Source of the DNA: Eubacteriales Family XIII. Incertae Sedis bacterium
Lineage (GTDB): Bacteria; Bacillota; Clostridia; Peptostreptococcales; Anaerovoracaceae
Length of the DNA stretch: 64,000 nt
Assembly: GCA_031261345.1 (NCBI GenBank)
Contig: JAISKC010000051.1
Span: 1 to 64,000 of the forward strand
Direction of reading: 5' to 3'
Of this stretch, positions 25,684-34,009 are shown piece by piece. The position numbers and the translations under genes were made by a program. The notes under the pieces are model-generated. The model worked only from the letters and a program-made list of their open reading frames with translations. It did no database searches and had not been told where the DNA came from. The stretch's first letter is position 1; each line of letters starts with the position of its first letter.

Positions 25684-26255
25684 AACTGCACCTTAGGCGC
25701 GACACGCTCTTCCTCAGAGCCGACCTCAAACATCGGCCTTTCTGTAAAGTGGAACAATCCCGCGATGATATTGCTCGGAACCGACTGAACCTTGACATTG
25801 AACATTCTGACCAAGGCGTTGTAAAACTTTCTCGCCTTTGCAATCTCATCTTCGATGCCGGTGAGCTGATTCTGCAAATCGAGGAAATTGGTATTCGCCT
25901 TGAGGTCGGGATAACTTTCCGAAACTGCGAACAGACTTCTGAGTGCACCCGTCAGCTGACTTTCCCCCTCGAATTTTTGATCGGGCGTCGTAGCCGACTG
26001 AATCATGCTCCTTGCCTGCGTTACCTTCTCAAGCGTGCCGCTTTCATGCGCGGCATAGCCCTTCACAGTCTCGACGAGGTTGGGAATGAGATCAAATCTC
26101 TTCTTCAGATATACGTCCATCGTAGAATAGCCCTCTTCGCATTTGTTCTTTAGCGAAATGAAGCCATTGTATGTAGCTATCACCCATATCAGCAGGATCA
26201 AAATGATAACGACTATAATGATTGCAGCGATAATCAATCCGGACAAAGCATTCAT
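25680..26255 (-). CDS. LemA family membrane protein
   Basis: About 191 residues: one N-terminal membrane segment (LIIAAIIIVVIILILLIWVI) and a long helical cytoplasmic or external domain with the LemA marks YNGFISLKNKCEEGYSTMDV, KRFDLIPNLVETVKGYAAHE and ARKFYNALVRMFN. The ATG at 26255 is preceded by GGGAGAT; the earlier ATG is not. It overlaps the DUF2207 gene by 4 nt. Its role is not established. Confidence 0.92.
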   Translation of the reverse strand: MNALSGLIIAAIIIVVIILILLIWVIATYNGFISLKNKCEEGYSTMDVYLKKRFDLIPNLVETVKGYAAHESGTLEKVTQARSMIQSATTPDQKFEGESQLTGALRSLFAVSESYPDLKANTNFLDLQNQLTGIEDEIAKARKFYNALVRMFNVKVQSVPSNIIAGLFHFTERPMFEVGSEEERVAPKVQF

Positions 26256-26381
26256 AAGAAATCTCCCATACAAAAAACAACTATCTCTAATTAATGATAA
26301 TATTATAACATTTTTTCAGCCACACTACTCGCGCAGAGTATATAATAGTGTTATAAATTATCTTAGTAATGAAAGTGGAGA

Positions 26382-27206
26382 ATGATGGATAACAGACCGA
26401 TTGGATTTTTCGATTCAGGACTTGGAGGACTCACATGTATTCCTCACCTGATGAGGGCTCTTCCCGATGAGAGAATAGTCTATTTTGGCGACACAGCCAG
26501 AACGCCCTACGGCTCGAAGGCCGAATCCACAATCCGCAATTTCTCGTTCGAAATTTCCGACTTTCTCGTCAGTCAAGATGTGAAGATGATCGCAATTGCC
26601 TGCAATACCGTCAGTTCGATTGCACTCAGCGCTCTTAGAAAGAGGCATCCTTCTATCCCAATTCTAGGTATCATCAGCCCCGCTTCTCATACGATTGCAA
26701 ATACGTGCACCGGCGAAAACAATGTGGGCATCATAGGCACGAAAGTTACGATAGCCAGCGACGCCTATCCTGACAAAATTCTCAAGTTCAATTCCGATCT
26801 TCACCTGCATCAGATGGCGTGCCCTACGCTCGTGCCCCTCATTGAAGAGGGCATCATTGAGCACAGTATCATGGATTTGTCCATCGAGTATTATCTGGAT
26901 CACTTCATCAAATACAATGAAATTGACACGCTGGTTCTGGGTTGCACTCACTACCCGCTCATCAGAAAGAATATCGAGAAAATCTACCCGAAGCTCAGGA
27001 TTGTTGATCCATCGAAGGAAATGTTCACCAGTATCGACGACACGCTTACTGAGCGGGGCATCAAGGCAGCGTCTCCCACTATTTCAAACATATTTTATGC
27101 CAGCGATTTGTCCGAAAACTTCGTGAACATGATAAACAAAATCTTTTCCGACTCTGATTTTAAAGTCGCTTTTCGTAATTTTGATTTGGACGATTATCTT
27201 AGATAA
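26382..27206 (+). CDS. murI: Glutamate racemase
   Basis: 274 residues. The two catalytic cysteines are visible: Cys in IAIACNTVSS and in LVLGCTHYPLI. The start RPIGFFDSGLGGLT is diagnostic. It supplies D-glutamate for peptidoglycan. GTGGAGA precedes the paired ATG codons. The gene is divergent from lemA; a TATAAT hexamer lies at about 26339-26344 in the gap. Confidence 0.96.
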   Translation: MMDNRPIGFFDSGLGGLTCIPHLMRALPDERIVYFGDTARTPYGSKAESTIRNFSFEISDFLVSQDVKMIAIACNTVSSIALSALRKRHPSIPILGIISPASHTIANTCTGENNVGIIGTKVTIASDAYPDKILKFNSDLHLHQMACPTLVPLIEEGIIEHSIMDLSIEYYLDHFIKYNEIDTLVLGCTHYPLIRKNIEKIYPKLRIVDPSKEMFTSIDDTLTERGIKAASPTISNIFYASDLSENFVNMINKIFSDSDFKVAFRNFDLDDYLR

Positions 27207-27226
27207 TAATAGGGAGGAGAAACGCC

Positions 27227-27847
27227 ATGGAACTTGATGAATTACTCGCATTACTTGATGTAGACAGCCCCGCTGAGCTCGTGTATTTTGAGCAGTATGC
27301 GGACCTAATGGAAAATGAAAACGACATTCCTGTCGAAACCCTCTCTGCACTTGTGGAGGAGATGGATTCGGATGTGCTATCCGAGATTACGGACAATTAT
27401 TTTGACGATATGCTCGGTTTCATTCCCGATGATGCGGCGGAGCTTTATACTCTCATCCATACGGTGGGAACCACGCTTGCATCGCTCGCAAAGACGGGCG
27501 AGACCGACGCCGAGGACAGCACACTCAAAATGTATGCCGAAGAGCTATACAAATTCAGAAATTGGCTGCTCGATGAAGGTATCTGCGTCTGCACAAACAC
27601 GAGCACGGAGGAAGTCAAAGAACTGAACATCCTCGAGGCTCTCATCAGCTATAGGGTTTCAAATCTTACCGATGAGGATTATCAATATGATTTTTCGGGA
27701 GCTCTTGACTATCCGATTGACGAATACATCATTTCCCTCTCAGCACTGGCCGAGGATAGCTACGATGATGAGGACTACGATTTGGGCGACGACTACGATG
27801 AAGGTAGCGATCCACTTGACAAAGGCGATCCATTTTGGGAGCACTGA
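27227..27847 (+). CDS. Acidic hypothetical protein
   Basis: 206 residues, strongly acidic, with a tail of Asp/Glu/Tyr repeats (YDDEDYDLGDDYDEGSDP). AGGGAGGAG lies before the ATG, 20 nt after murI, so it is probably in the same transcript. The sequence reads as mostly helical and soluble. I do not recognise a family. Confidence 0.7.
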   Translation: MELDELLALLDVDSPAELVYFEQYADLMENENDIPVETLSALVEEMDSDVLSEITDNYFDDMLGFIPDDAAELYTLIHTVGTTLASLAKTGETDAEDSTLKMYAEELYKFRNWLLDEGICVCTNTSTEEVKELNILEALISYRVSNLTDEDYQYDFSGALDYPIDEYIISLSALAEDSYDDEDYDLGDDYDEGSDPLDKGDPFWEH

Positions 27848-27900
27848 CTAATTGTCATCATCGCCTTTGCACTGCCTTTTGCCCCACTTCTTCGGTAAAA

Positions 27901-27932
27901 AGCCTCGTGATACTACCAGTATCACACAGGCT
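27901..27932 (-). terminator. Rho-independent terminator at the left edge of the IS element
   Basis: On the minus strand AGCCT-GT-GTGATACT-GGT-AGTATCAC-G-AGGCT is followed by TTTTT. The perfect 8-bp core stem sits just outside the left inverted repeat of the IS1182-like element, so the insertion may have landed beside a hairpin. Confidence 0.7.
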
Positions 27933-28640
27933 GTCAAAGAAGTCCCTGCATCAGGAGCGGTGCAGGGACTTCTTTCTCACTAAACTAGTAGTGGCTTCTT
28001 CGATATTTTCAGTTCGAGATATTGGAATTATGAACTATCTGGGAAAAAGGGCATATTACCAAGCCCACAATGCTAACTTCTGTAGGTTCATTGCAGCGAA
28101 CTTCATTGTGATCCAGATGTCTACACGACCAATGCCCCGAAGCATTGTATACCGCATACCGTGTTTCTCTTTTGCATCAGCAAAGACCCTCTCAATTGTT
28201 TGTCTTAGCGATTTAATCCCATAAATGTGTTGCAAAAGAACTAACTTAACCAAAACAACAGGATCTACTGATGGTCTACCGTTGTCTTCGCAGTAAAGAT
28301 GAGAAACCATGTCATATACTCGATCAAAATCCACGGCTTTATCTATTTTTCTAAGCAAATGATCTTCTGGAACGAGGCTATCTAAGCAGGCAAGCTGCAC
28401 TTGTCCTCTAAGATTTGTGTTTTTCTCAAGCATAATTCCACCTCAATATATGTGAACGATTATGCTTATATTATATCGCTAATATGTTGAAATTTCAACG
28501 ATTACTGGTGAAGCTGCAACCATAATTTGTTGGAAGTTTGGGATATGACAATATGGCAATGAGCCAAAATGGCAATATGGTTATTGCTACTCTAGAGAGA
28601 AAAAAGGACACACGGCGTGCGACCTTTTTTGACAGTCTGT
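27926..28640. mobile_element. Internally deleted IS1182-like element
   Basis: The ends ACAGGCTGTCAAAGAAG (left) and, read inward from the right, ACAGACTGTCAAAAAAGG are matching inverted repeats. Each is followed inward by a hairpin: at the left a perfect 15-bp stem (27936-27950 with 27961-27975), at the right AAAAAAGGACACACGGCGTGCGACCTTTTTT. The only gene inside is a 125-residue transposase remnant. No clear target duplication was found. It fills most of the gap 27848-28712. Confidence 0.75.
28056..28433 (-). pseudogene. IS1182-type transposase, internal deletion
   Basis: 125 residues that join the N-terminal part of an IS1182-family transposase (LVPEDHLLRKIDKAVDFDRV to QHIYGIKSLRQTIE) directly to the family's C-terminal end (ERVFADAKEKHGMRYTMLRG onward). 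About 300 residues of the DDE catalytic core are missing, yet the frame is intact. The joint falls in a TIER-like stretch that occurs near both ends of full-length relatives, which suggests deletion between short repeats. It cannot be an active transposase. Confidence 0.85.
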
Positions 28641-28645
28641 AATAA

Positions 28646-28726
28646 CTTAACAGTTATTATACTAATCAGGCGAATAAGAACTTAATGGATTTCAGGGAAA
28701 GGATGGTCAACTATGAGCAAAAATAA
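28646..28726 (+). pseudogene. Possible 3' remnant of a HigB-type toxin gene
   Basis: Directly after the right end of the IS element an open stretch encodes about 26 residues ending NLMDFRERMVNYEQK and a stop that overlaps the antitoxin start by 14 nt. Charge pattern and overlap fit the end of a RelE/HigB toxin as found before HigA antitoxins. The call rests mostly on position; the sequence is too short to prove it. Confidence 0.35.
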
Positions 28727-29015
28727 GGTGCTTTCACCCATGGGCGACGACTGGGCTGATTTGAGGCAAACCTTACTCAATCCGCAAGAACGTGCCGCGA
28801 CAGATGTCAAAATCGCATTGCTCGATGAAATCATCAAATCCAGACAGGATAAAGGATTGTCGCAAAAGAAACTTGAGGAAATCAGCGGCGTAAAGCAACC
28901 GGTGATTGCTCGGCTGGAGCACGGCACAACCGATCCGCAACTTTCGACAATAATTAAAGTATTAATATCAATGGGGAAAACTCTTGCTGTAGTGCCATTA
29001 GAGCAGGCACAATAA
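28713..29015 (+). CDS. HigA-like antitoxin, XRE helix-turn-helix
   Basis: 100 residues. The C-terminal half is a Cro/CI-type helix-turn-helix (GLSQKKLEEISGVKQPVIAR, then TTDPQLSTIIKVLISMGKTL) in the form seen in antitoxins paired with phage-derived Gp49-like/HigB toxins. GGAAAGG precedes the ATG. No intact toxin gene lies on either side, so it is an orphan, probably since the IS element entered the toxin gene. Confidence 0.8.
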   Translation: MSKNKVLSPMGDDWADLRQTLLNPQERAATDVKIALLDEIIKSRQDKGLSQKKLEEISGVKQPVIARLEHGTTDPQLSTIIKVLISMGKTLAVVPLEQAQ

Positions 29016-29079
29016 TCGCCAAAACCTAAGCCATTCGGGGGGTTCCAACACGCTTGTGCTATCGTCCCTTTTTGATGTT

Positions 29080-29391
29080 TTATTTTCTTGATTTTCTGTT
29101 TCCGCGGATGCTTTCTATGATTTCTACTACTGCGGCCACTTCTTCGTGCGATAGACCGCTCACATCGACGGAAACTTCGGTGTCCAGTCCGAGCAAATAA
29201 TCCGATGATACGGAAAACGTATTTGATAATTCTATAATAAGAGCGGTGGACGGTGCCGCTATGCCCATCTCCCAGCTGTTGACCGCAGCACGCGAGATGC
29301 CGAGTTCACGTGCGAGTTCCGCCTGCGTCCTACCCGATTTTTCTCTCAACGATTTAATCTTTTCCGATAATGAAAATATTTCTTTTCGCAT
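29080..29391 (-). CDS. XRE family transcriptional regulator
   Basis: 103 residues: an N-terminal helix-turn-helix (KIKSLREKSGRTQAELAREL, then ISRAAVNSWEMG) and a short C-terminal helix. It is divergent from the unknown gene at 29528. The 136-bp gap holds an inverted repeat at 29436-29452 that could be its operator. Confidence 0.85.
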   Translation of the reverse strand: MRKEIFSLSEKIKSLREKSGRTQAELARELGISRAAVNSWEMGIAAPSTALIIELSNTFSVSSDYLLGLDTEVSVDVSGLSHEEVAAVVEIIESIRGNRKSRK

Positions 29392-29435
29392 GATTTCACC
29401 TCAAAATCATACTATTCATTTCAAAAAGATATTGC

Positions 29436-29452
29436 ATTATCATAAAGATAAT
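29436..29452. promoter_or_regulatory. Inverted repeat between XRE gene and unknown gene
   Basis: ATTATC-ATAAA-GATAAT: 6-bp arms around a 5-bp centre in the divergent gap. It resembles the operator candidate at 62727-62747, which has the same ATAAA centre and TTATC/GATAA arms. Confidence 0.45.
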
Positions 29453-29527
29453 TTTACTTTACAATATATATTTCTTATCATATAATTAGCTATCTTAAAC
29501 AATGTTCTATTTAGAAAGGGGGAGCGA

Positions 29528-30223
29528 ATGAGTAAGGGAAGGCAACTGAAACCATCTGAACTCGAAAAATTGCTAAAAAAAGGTAAAATCACACAGAGCA
29601 CATTCGATTCGTATTATAGTCTTTCTCTATCAGTACAGCAGCAAATATATGAGGAGACGTGGACAAAAGGTGATACAGCACGAACGATTTTTATACTCAT
29701 ATTTATAATAGCAATTATTGTGCTGGTGATCGATTCTTGTAGTACTAGCGATAATTACGATGATATGACGCCCGAAGCATGGCTTGAATTCGATGCAAAA
29801 TCTTGGGAGGATTACAAAGCACTATATCAAACACACAACAATCTAATAAATCATGCTGAAGCATTTGGTAATGGACAAATATCAATATTAGAATTCTATA
29901 ATAAATGCAAAGAATTTAAAAGTTGGTTTGGCAATGCTAGCCTGTCCTACTCTTATGGCGAAAATAAAGTCGAGAGAGATTATCTTGATCTTTACAAAAG
30001 CGTTGCAATAGCTGATGGCCAAGGAGTACAGTACATTATAGAAAGTGTTGATTCAAATAAATTTAGTGATGCTTCCGAGGCCAATGAAAGGATTAGTACA
30101 GCAAAAGACTTCATGGGACTAATTATCTTGAGTCGCTATGCGCTACTTAAAAAAGCAGGCTTAACTGAAGAAGAAATAACCGCAAAAGTCGATTCTGAAT
30201 CTGCTGCTTTGGATGCCGCCTAG
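29528..30223 (+). CDS. Hypothetical protein with one membrane segment
   Basis: 231 residues. Residues 1-50 are basic and soluble, 54-72 form one hydrophobic segment (IFILIFIIAIIVLVIDSC), and the remainder is a helical, charged domain (EAWLEFDAKSWEDYKALYQ). AAAGGGGGAG gives a strong ribosome site. I do not recognise a family. The base composition is more AT-rich than its neighbours, as for the two small genes behind it, which suggests transfer. Confidence 0.7.
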   Translation: MSKGRQLKPSELEKLLKKGKITQSTFDSYYSLSLSVQQQIYEETWTKGDTARTIFILIFIIAIIVLVIDSCSTSDNYDDMTPEAWLEFDAKSWEDYKALYQTHNNLINHAEAFGNGQISILEFYNKCKEFKSWFGNASLSYSYGENKVERDYLDLYKSVAIADGQGVQYIIESVDSNKFSDASEANERISTAKDFMGLIILSRYALLKKAGLTEEEITAKVDSESAALDAA

Positions 30224-30271
30224 TCGGATTGAATAGATTACAGGTTTTGATTAGTAAAGGGGGTATTGAAA

Positions 30272-30529
30272 ATGGTTTTTATGAAACGCAAGGAAAAATC
30301 ACAGATGACATTACATGAATTGGGCGAAATATTGAATAAAATGTACTCAACTGCCGCTTGGGGCGAAAAAACTGCTATGGCACATCTATTCGGCATCATA
30401 TATGCAGGAGAAATAAATAAGGGTGGTTATTCCGCTGCTGATGTTGCTCGCGAGGCAGGATTGTATAATACTGTGAATACGGAAGTAAGTGCCGGTATCA
30501 AACTCTCAAAATATGTTACCCCAATATAA
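30272..30529 (+). CDS. Small hypothetical protein, possibly DUF7226-like
   Basis: About 85 residues. The body LHELGEILNKMYSTAAWGEK, then AMAHLFGIIYAGEI, then NTEVSAGIKLSKYV resembles a small domain seen alone or fused to restriction-type proteins. I infer no function. The ATG at 30272 lies 8 nt behind GGGGG; a TTG at 30266 is too close to that site. Confidence 0.6.
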   Translation: MVFMKRKEKSQMTLHELGEILNKMYSTAAWGEKTAMAHLFGIIYAGEINKGGYSAADVAREAGLYNTVNTEVSAGIKLSKYVTPI

Positions 30530-30574
30530 CTCGCATTTAGTTTCTAAGAAATTTCGAAGGTGAAGGAGGAGAAA

Positions 30575-30811
30575 ATGGCGACTATTGATGAACAAGTTAT
30601 TGAAGCCACTAGGGAGTTGGATAAGAACACAATATATACCAGTAAGCAAATAGTAGATTTCGTTCTCGATAGAACATCAATTAGAAAGGGGAGTTTCAGC
30701 CCTTCTGATTACGCTTACAATTCGCATTGCGAGGGTGAGCATTGGCCAAAACTTTTTCTCAAATGGGATCGCGGTTCGTATAGCTATGTAGGCCCGAATT
30801 ATAGGGATTAG
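30575..30811 (+). CDS. Small hypothetical protein, possibly DUF7225-like winged-helix domain
   Basis: 78 residues. SFSPSDYAYNSHCEGEHWPK and the ending DRGSYSYVGPNYRD resemble a small domain found at one end of HNH-type and other nuclease proteins. AAGGAGGAG precedes the ATG. It follows the 30272 gene by 45 nt and likely forms an operon with it. The gene ends before a bidirectional hairpin. Confidence 0.6.
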   Translation: MATIDEQVIEATRELDKNTIYTSKQIVDFVLDRTSIRKGSFSPSDYAYNSHCEGEHWPKLFLKWDRGSYSYVGPNYRD

Positions 30812-30827
30812 GATTTTGGAATTGGGC

Positions 30828-30897
30828 AGCTCGGGAAACCGGCGATTTGCGTCAAAAAACGGCTCTTTTTTTGCGGAAATCGCCGGTTTTCCGAGCT
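30828..30897. terminator. Long bidirectional hairpin terminator
   Basis: AGCTCGGGAAACCGGCGATTT pairs with AAATCGCCGGTTTTCCGAGCT across a loop holding an A run and a T run. It lies between converging genes and includes the MFS stop codon. A hairpin of closely related sequence occurs at 62782-62847. Confidence 0.7.
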
Positions 30898-32353
30898 ATT
30901 CTTTGGTTTCGGAAGATCCATTTTGTTTGCGGCCGAGCGAGAGGAAGATTCCTAGGACGCATAGGGCGCAGAACACCGTGAAGGCTACTTGCATGCTGCC
31001 TATGATGCTCGCGTCCCCCGCCTCGTCTATCGGCGTGGCTCCCATGTAGGCGTTCATGATGATCGTGATGATCGCCATGCTTATGACCTGCCCCATCGAG
31101 CGCATCGTTGAGGTGACTGAGCTCGCGACGCTGTAATCCTTCGGCGGCACGCAGCTCATGATCGCGTTTGTGTTCGGCGACGAGAAGAGTCCGAAGCCGA
31201 CACCGACCACCACCAAGTTTATGACGACGTGCGCCAGCCCCGAATCCGCTCCGACGAAGATGTAGGAGAAGAGCGAAACCGCGCAGAGTGCCATGCCGAT
31301 CGAAGCTATCAGGTATGGCGATTTGCGGTCCGATAGCCTTCCAGAGAATGGCGAGCAGATGGCCTGCAAGAGCGGCTGAGTAATGAGGATGATGCCAGTA
31401 ATGCTGGCGTCGTAGCCCATGACAACCTGAAGGTAAATGGAGACCAGATAGCTTATCGCAAAGGTAGCGGCGTAATTGAACAGCGCGGCGAGATTTGAGA
31501 GCAGATAATTGATATTGCTTTTGAAGAGTCTGACCTCGAGTATCGGCCTCTCTGTCCTGAGCTCGTTTCTGACGAAAAGGACCAGCAGGACTATTCCGAC
31601 GGCGGTGAATACGTAGGAAAGAACGTTCTGCGTGAAGCTCGTGAGCCCATACATGAAGAACAGAATTGCCACTATATATAGAAGGCTTCCGATGGGATTG
31701 AGCTGTTTGCGAATTGAAGATTTCTCAGGTAAACCACCCCGGCCTTCGGCCACCCCTCCAGTGGAGGGGAATTGTGCACCTTCATCATGGGTTCCGGACG
31801 GAAGTTTGGTGGCCGCCATTATGAACGAGAACACGGCTAGTAGCGCTGCCGCCACGAAGATGAACCGCCAACCCAAATAGTGCGTTATCACGCCGCCGAT
31901 AATGGGTCCGGCTGAAAGTCCTATGTAGGTTGAAGCCACAGTGATGCCGATGACTCGGCCGCGCTTTTCTCTGGGGAAGGCATCGACCAATATGGCCATA
32001 TTCGTCGCTGAAATCATGGCACCGCCGAGCCCCTGAAGCACCCTCAATAGAATCAGAATCTCAAACGAGTTGGCGAACAAAGCGACTATCGAAAAAAATC
32101 CGAAAATCGCGACGCCTATGACCAAGACTTTTTTTCGGCTCGTGATGTCGGCGAGTCTGCCGAAGGGTAGCGAAAATGCGACGACGCAAAGCATGAAAGC
32201 TGTCATAATCCAGCCTAAAAGAGATGCCTTGGTGTGGAATTCCATTCCGATCGATGGCGCGGCTATGTTCAGGGCACTGCCGGCAAATGTAACTACGAAT
32301 GACGTGACTATCGCCACTATTAATACTGCGTTTTCTGTTGCTTTGTTGTTCAC
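30896..32353 (-). CDS. MFS multidrug exporter (DHA2, EmrB/QacA type)
   Basis: 485 residues with 12-14 membrane segments. MFS motif A is present (GRLADITSRKKVLVIGV), as is the DHA2 helix 5 region (GITVASTYIGLSAGPIIGG). The central cytoplasmic loop (about residues 187-222) contains a segment encoded by a palindromic repeat (31733-31771), in frame. Such proteins expel toxic compounds using the proton gradient. The start is 1 nt after the gpsA stop, so it is the last gene of the plsX-gpsA operon. Confidence 0.92.
   Translation of the reverse strand: MNNKATENAVLIVAIVTSFVVTFAGSALNIAAPSIGMEFHTKASLLGWIMTAFMLCVVAFSLPFGRLADITSRKKVLVIGVAIFGFFSIVALFANSFEILILLRVLQGLGGAMISATNMAILVDAFPREKRGRVIGITVASTYIGLSAGPIIGGVITHYLGWRFIFVAAALLAVFSFIMAATKLPSGTHDEGAQFPSTGGVAEGRGGLPEKSSIRKQLNPIGSLLYIVAILFFMYGLTSFTQNVLSYVFTAVGIVLLVLFVRNELRTERPILEVRLFKSNINYLLSNLAALFNYAATFAISYLVSIYLQVVMGYDASITGIILITQPLLQAICSPFSGRLSDRKSPYLIASIGMALCAVSLFSYIFVGADSGLAHVVINLVVVGVGFGLFSSPNTNAIMSCVPPKDYSVASSVTSTMRSMGQVISMAIITIIMNAYMGATPIDEAGDASIIGSMQVAFTVFCALCVLGIFLSLGRKQNGSSETKE
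31733..31771 (-). repeat. Palindromic repeat (second family) in frame inside MFS gene
   Basis: GGCC-TTC-GGCC (31741-31751) and CCCCTCCA-G-TGGAGGGG (31753-31769) lie back to back and are translated as FPSTGGVAEGRGGLPE. Its sequence differs from the CATTGC/CATTCCGG family. It falls in the loop between the two six-helix halves. Confidence 0.8.
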
Positions 32354-32354
32354 T

Positions 32355-33356
32355 TTAGATGGGCTCCTGCTCGCTTTTCTTTTCTCTGTTCATCAGTATA
32401 TCCAAGGCGTCAGACGGTTTCATCTGTCCTTGAATTACTTGGTAAATGCTCTCTGTAATGGGCATTTCTACATCGTATTTTTTCGCGAGATCATGAGCGG
32501 CTTCGGCGGTATAGATGCCTTCCACGACCATGCCGACCTTCGCTGTGGCCTCGCTCGGCGGTGTCCCCTCTCCTATCATTATACCACAACGCCGGTTGCG
32601 ACTGTGCATGCTTGTGCAGGTTACTATCAAATCGCCTATGCCCGAAAGACCATAAAATGTCGTTTCGAGTGCGCCCATTTTGACGCCCAGACGAGTAATT
32701 TCTGTGATGCCACGGCTCATGAGTGCCGCCTTTGTATTGTCGCCAAAGCCCATGCCGTCCGATATTCCGGCACCGAGAGCGATGATATTTTTCAGCGCGC
32801 CGCCGAGCTCAAGACCGAGCACATCGCTACTCGTGTACACTCTGAATCTGTCCGTGATGAAAGAATCCTGAACAAACTCAGCGGTCCCCGCAACTTTCGA
32901 CGCAACGGACACCGTAGTCGGCATACCGGCACCGACTTCTTCGGCGTGAGACGGTCCGGACAAAATAGCATAAGGCTGATGAGGCGAGACCTCGAAAGCT
33001 ATCTGCGAAATCGTCTTGAGCGCCCCTTGCTCGATACCCTTTGCCACGTTTACGACGACTGTCTTCGGGTTGAGATTTCCTGCGATACGCGTGAATGCCG
33101 CCCTGAAATGCTGCGCCGGTACAGCCATGAGCAGAATGTCAACGTCCTTTGATGCAACTTCGTCCGACTGAGAGATCTCGATGTATTCGTGCAATTCTAT
33201 ACCCGCCAGATATTTCTTGTTTTCCCTATTCGCCGCGATATACGAAAGGAGGTCTGCGTCGAGGTCCCAGAGCTTCACCTTGTTTCCCTTGTTTGCCAGC
33301 AGATTCGATAGGGCTGTGCCCCAGCTACCCGCGCCTATTACTCCAACATTCAACAT
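32355..33356 (-). CDS. gpsA: Glycerol-3-phosphate dehydrogenase [NAD(P)+]
   Basis: 333 residues. The N-terminal Rossmann motif is VGVIGAGSWGTALSNLLANK; the GpsA signature region follows with LSGPSHAEEVGAGMPT, the catalytic Lys in LGGALKNIIALG and LSGIGDLIVTCTS. It makes sn-glycerol-3-phosphate from dihydroxyacetone phosphate, the substrate of PlsY encoded just upstream. The frame extends to 33758 over plsY, but the true start is the ATG at 33356, behind AGAAGGA, sharing one base with the plsY stop (TGATG). Confidence 0.95.
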   Translation of the reverse strand: MLNVGVIGAGSWGTALSNLLANKGNKVKLWDLDADLLSYIAANRENKKYLAGIELHEYIEISQSDEVASKDVDILLMAVPAQHFRAAFTRIAGNLNPKTVVVNVAKGIEQGALKTISQIAFEVSPHQPYAILSGPSHAEEVGAGMPTTVSVASKVAGTAEFVQDSFITDRFRVYTSSDVLGLELGGALKNIIALGAGISDGMGFGDNTKAALMSRGITEITRLGVKMGALETTFYGLSGIGDLIVTCTSMHSRNRRCGIMIGEGTPPSEATAKVGMVVEGIYTAEAAHDLAKKYDVEMPITESIYQVIQGQMKPSDALDILMNREKKSEQEPI

Positions 33357-34009
33357 CACTTCACATCCTTCTTTCCGATACTCAGTTTCGGTTCTGTGCC
33401 CTTCAAAAGCCGTGCTATGTTTGCCCTGTGCTTCCACAAAATCAGTAATACTATTATGAATATCCACAGCGGATAGTAATTGTTTCCGAGAAAACCCGTG
33501 AAGGCCAGCACCACGGCAACAATCACCGCTACTATTACTCCGAGAGAGACCCTTCTTGCGATGGCCACCATGATGAAGACCACGCCAATCAAAATCAGGG
33601 CGTAAACCCAGTTTGCCGCGAGCAAAACGCCGAACGCAGTCGCGACGCCCTTCCCGCCGTGAAACCTGAAAATCACAGGATACATATGGCCTACTATCAC
33701 GAAAAGTCCGCAGAGCATAGCCAGTGGAAGCGAGAAAAACGCGGGAATGAAAAAACACAGAAAGCCTTTCAGCACATCGACAACGAAGGTGATGGCGCCT
33801 GCTCTTTTTCCGATCGAGCGAAGGGCATTTGTCGTGCCGGCGTTGCCGCTGCCGCTTTTCCGCACGTCCACCCCGTAGATTTTGCCTAGAATGATGGCAG
33901 GGTTGATGTTGCCGATGAAGTAGGCCGCTGCTGCCGCCAAAATGACTACGACCGGCGCGAGGTCTCCGCCCGCCAAGCCAGTTATGAAATTGTAGTTTTG
34001 TATGCTCAT
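33356..34009 (-). CDS. plsY: Glycerol-3-phosphate acyltransferase PlsY
   Basis: 217 residues with five membrane segments. The conserved motifs are YFIGNINPAIILGKIYGVDVRKSGSGNAGTTN-type (first loop), FHGGKGVATAFG (second) and the C-terminal ILWKHRANIARLLKGTEPKL (third). It transfers the acyl group from acyl phosphate (made by PlsX, encoded upstream) to glycerol-3-phosphate. The start overlaps the der stop by 4 nt. Confidence 0.95.
   Translation of the reverse strand: MSIQNYNFITGLAGGDLAPVVVILAAAAAYFIGNINPAIILGKIYGVDVRKSGSGNAGTTNALRSIGKRAGAITFVVDVLKGFLCFFIPAFFSLPLAMLCGLFVIVGHMYPVIFRFHGGKGVATAFGVLLAANWVYALILIGVVFIMVAIARRVSLGVIVAVIVAVVLAFTGFLGNNYYPLWIFIIVLLILWKHRANIARLLKGTEPKLSIGKKDVK

Noticed and set aside
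33357-33758. N-terminal extension of gpsA over plsY
   Set aside because: The 134 extra codons overlap plsY in another frame; GpsA homologues begin at the Rossmann motif, and a ribosome site precedes the ATG at 33356.
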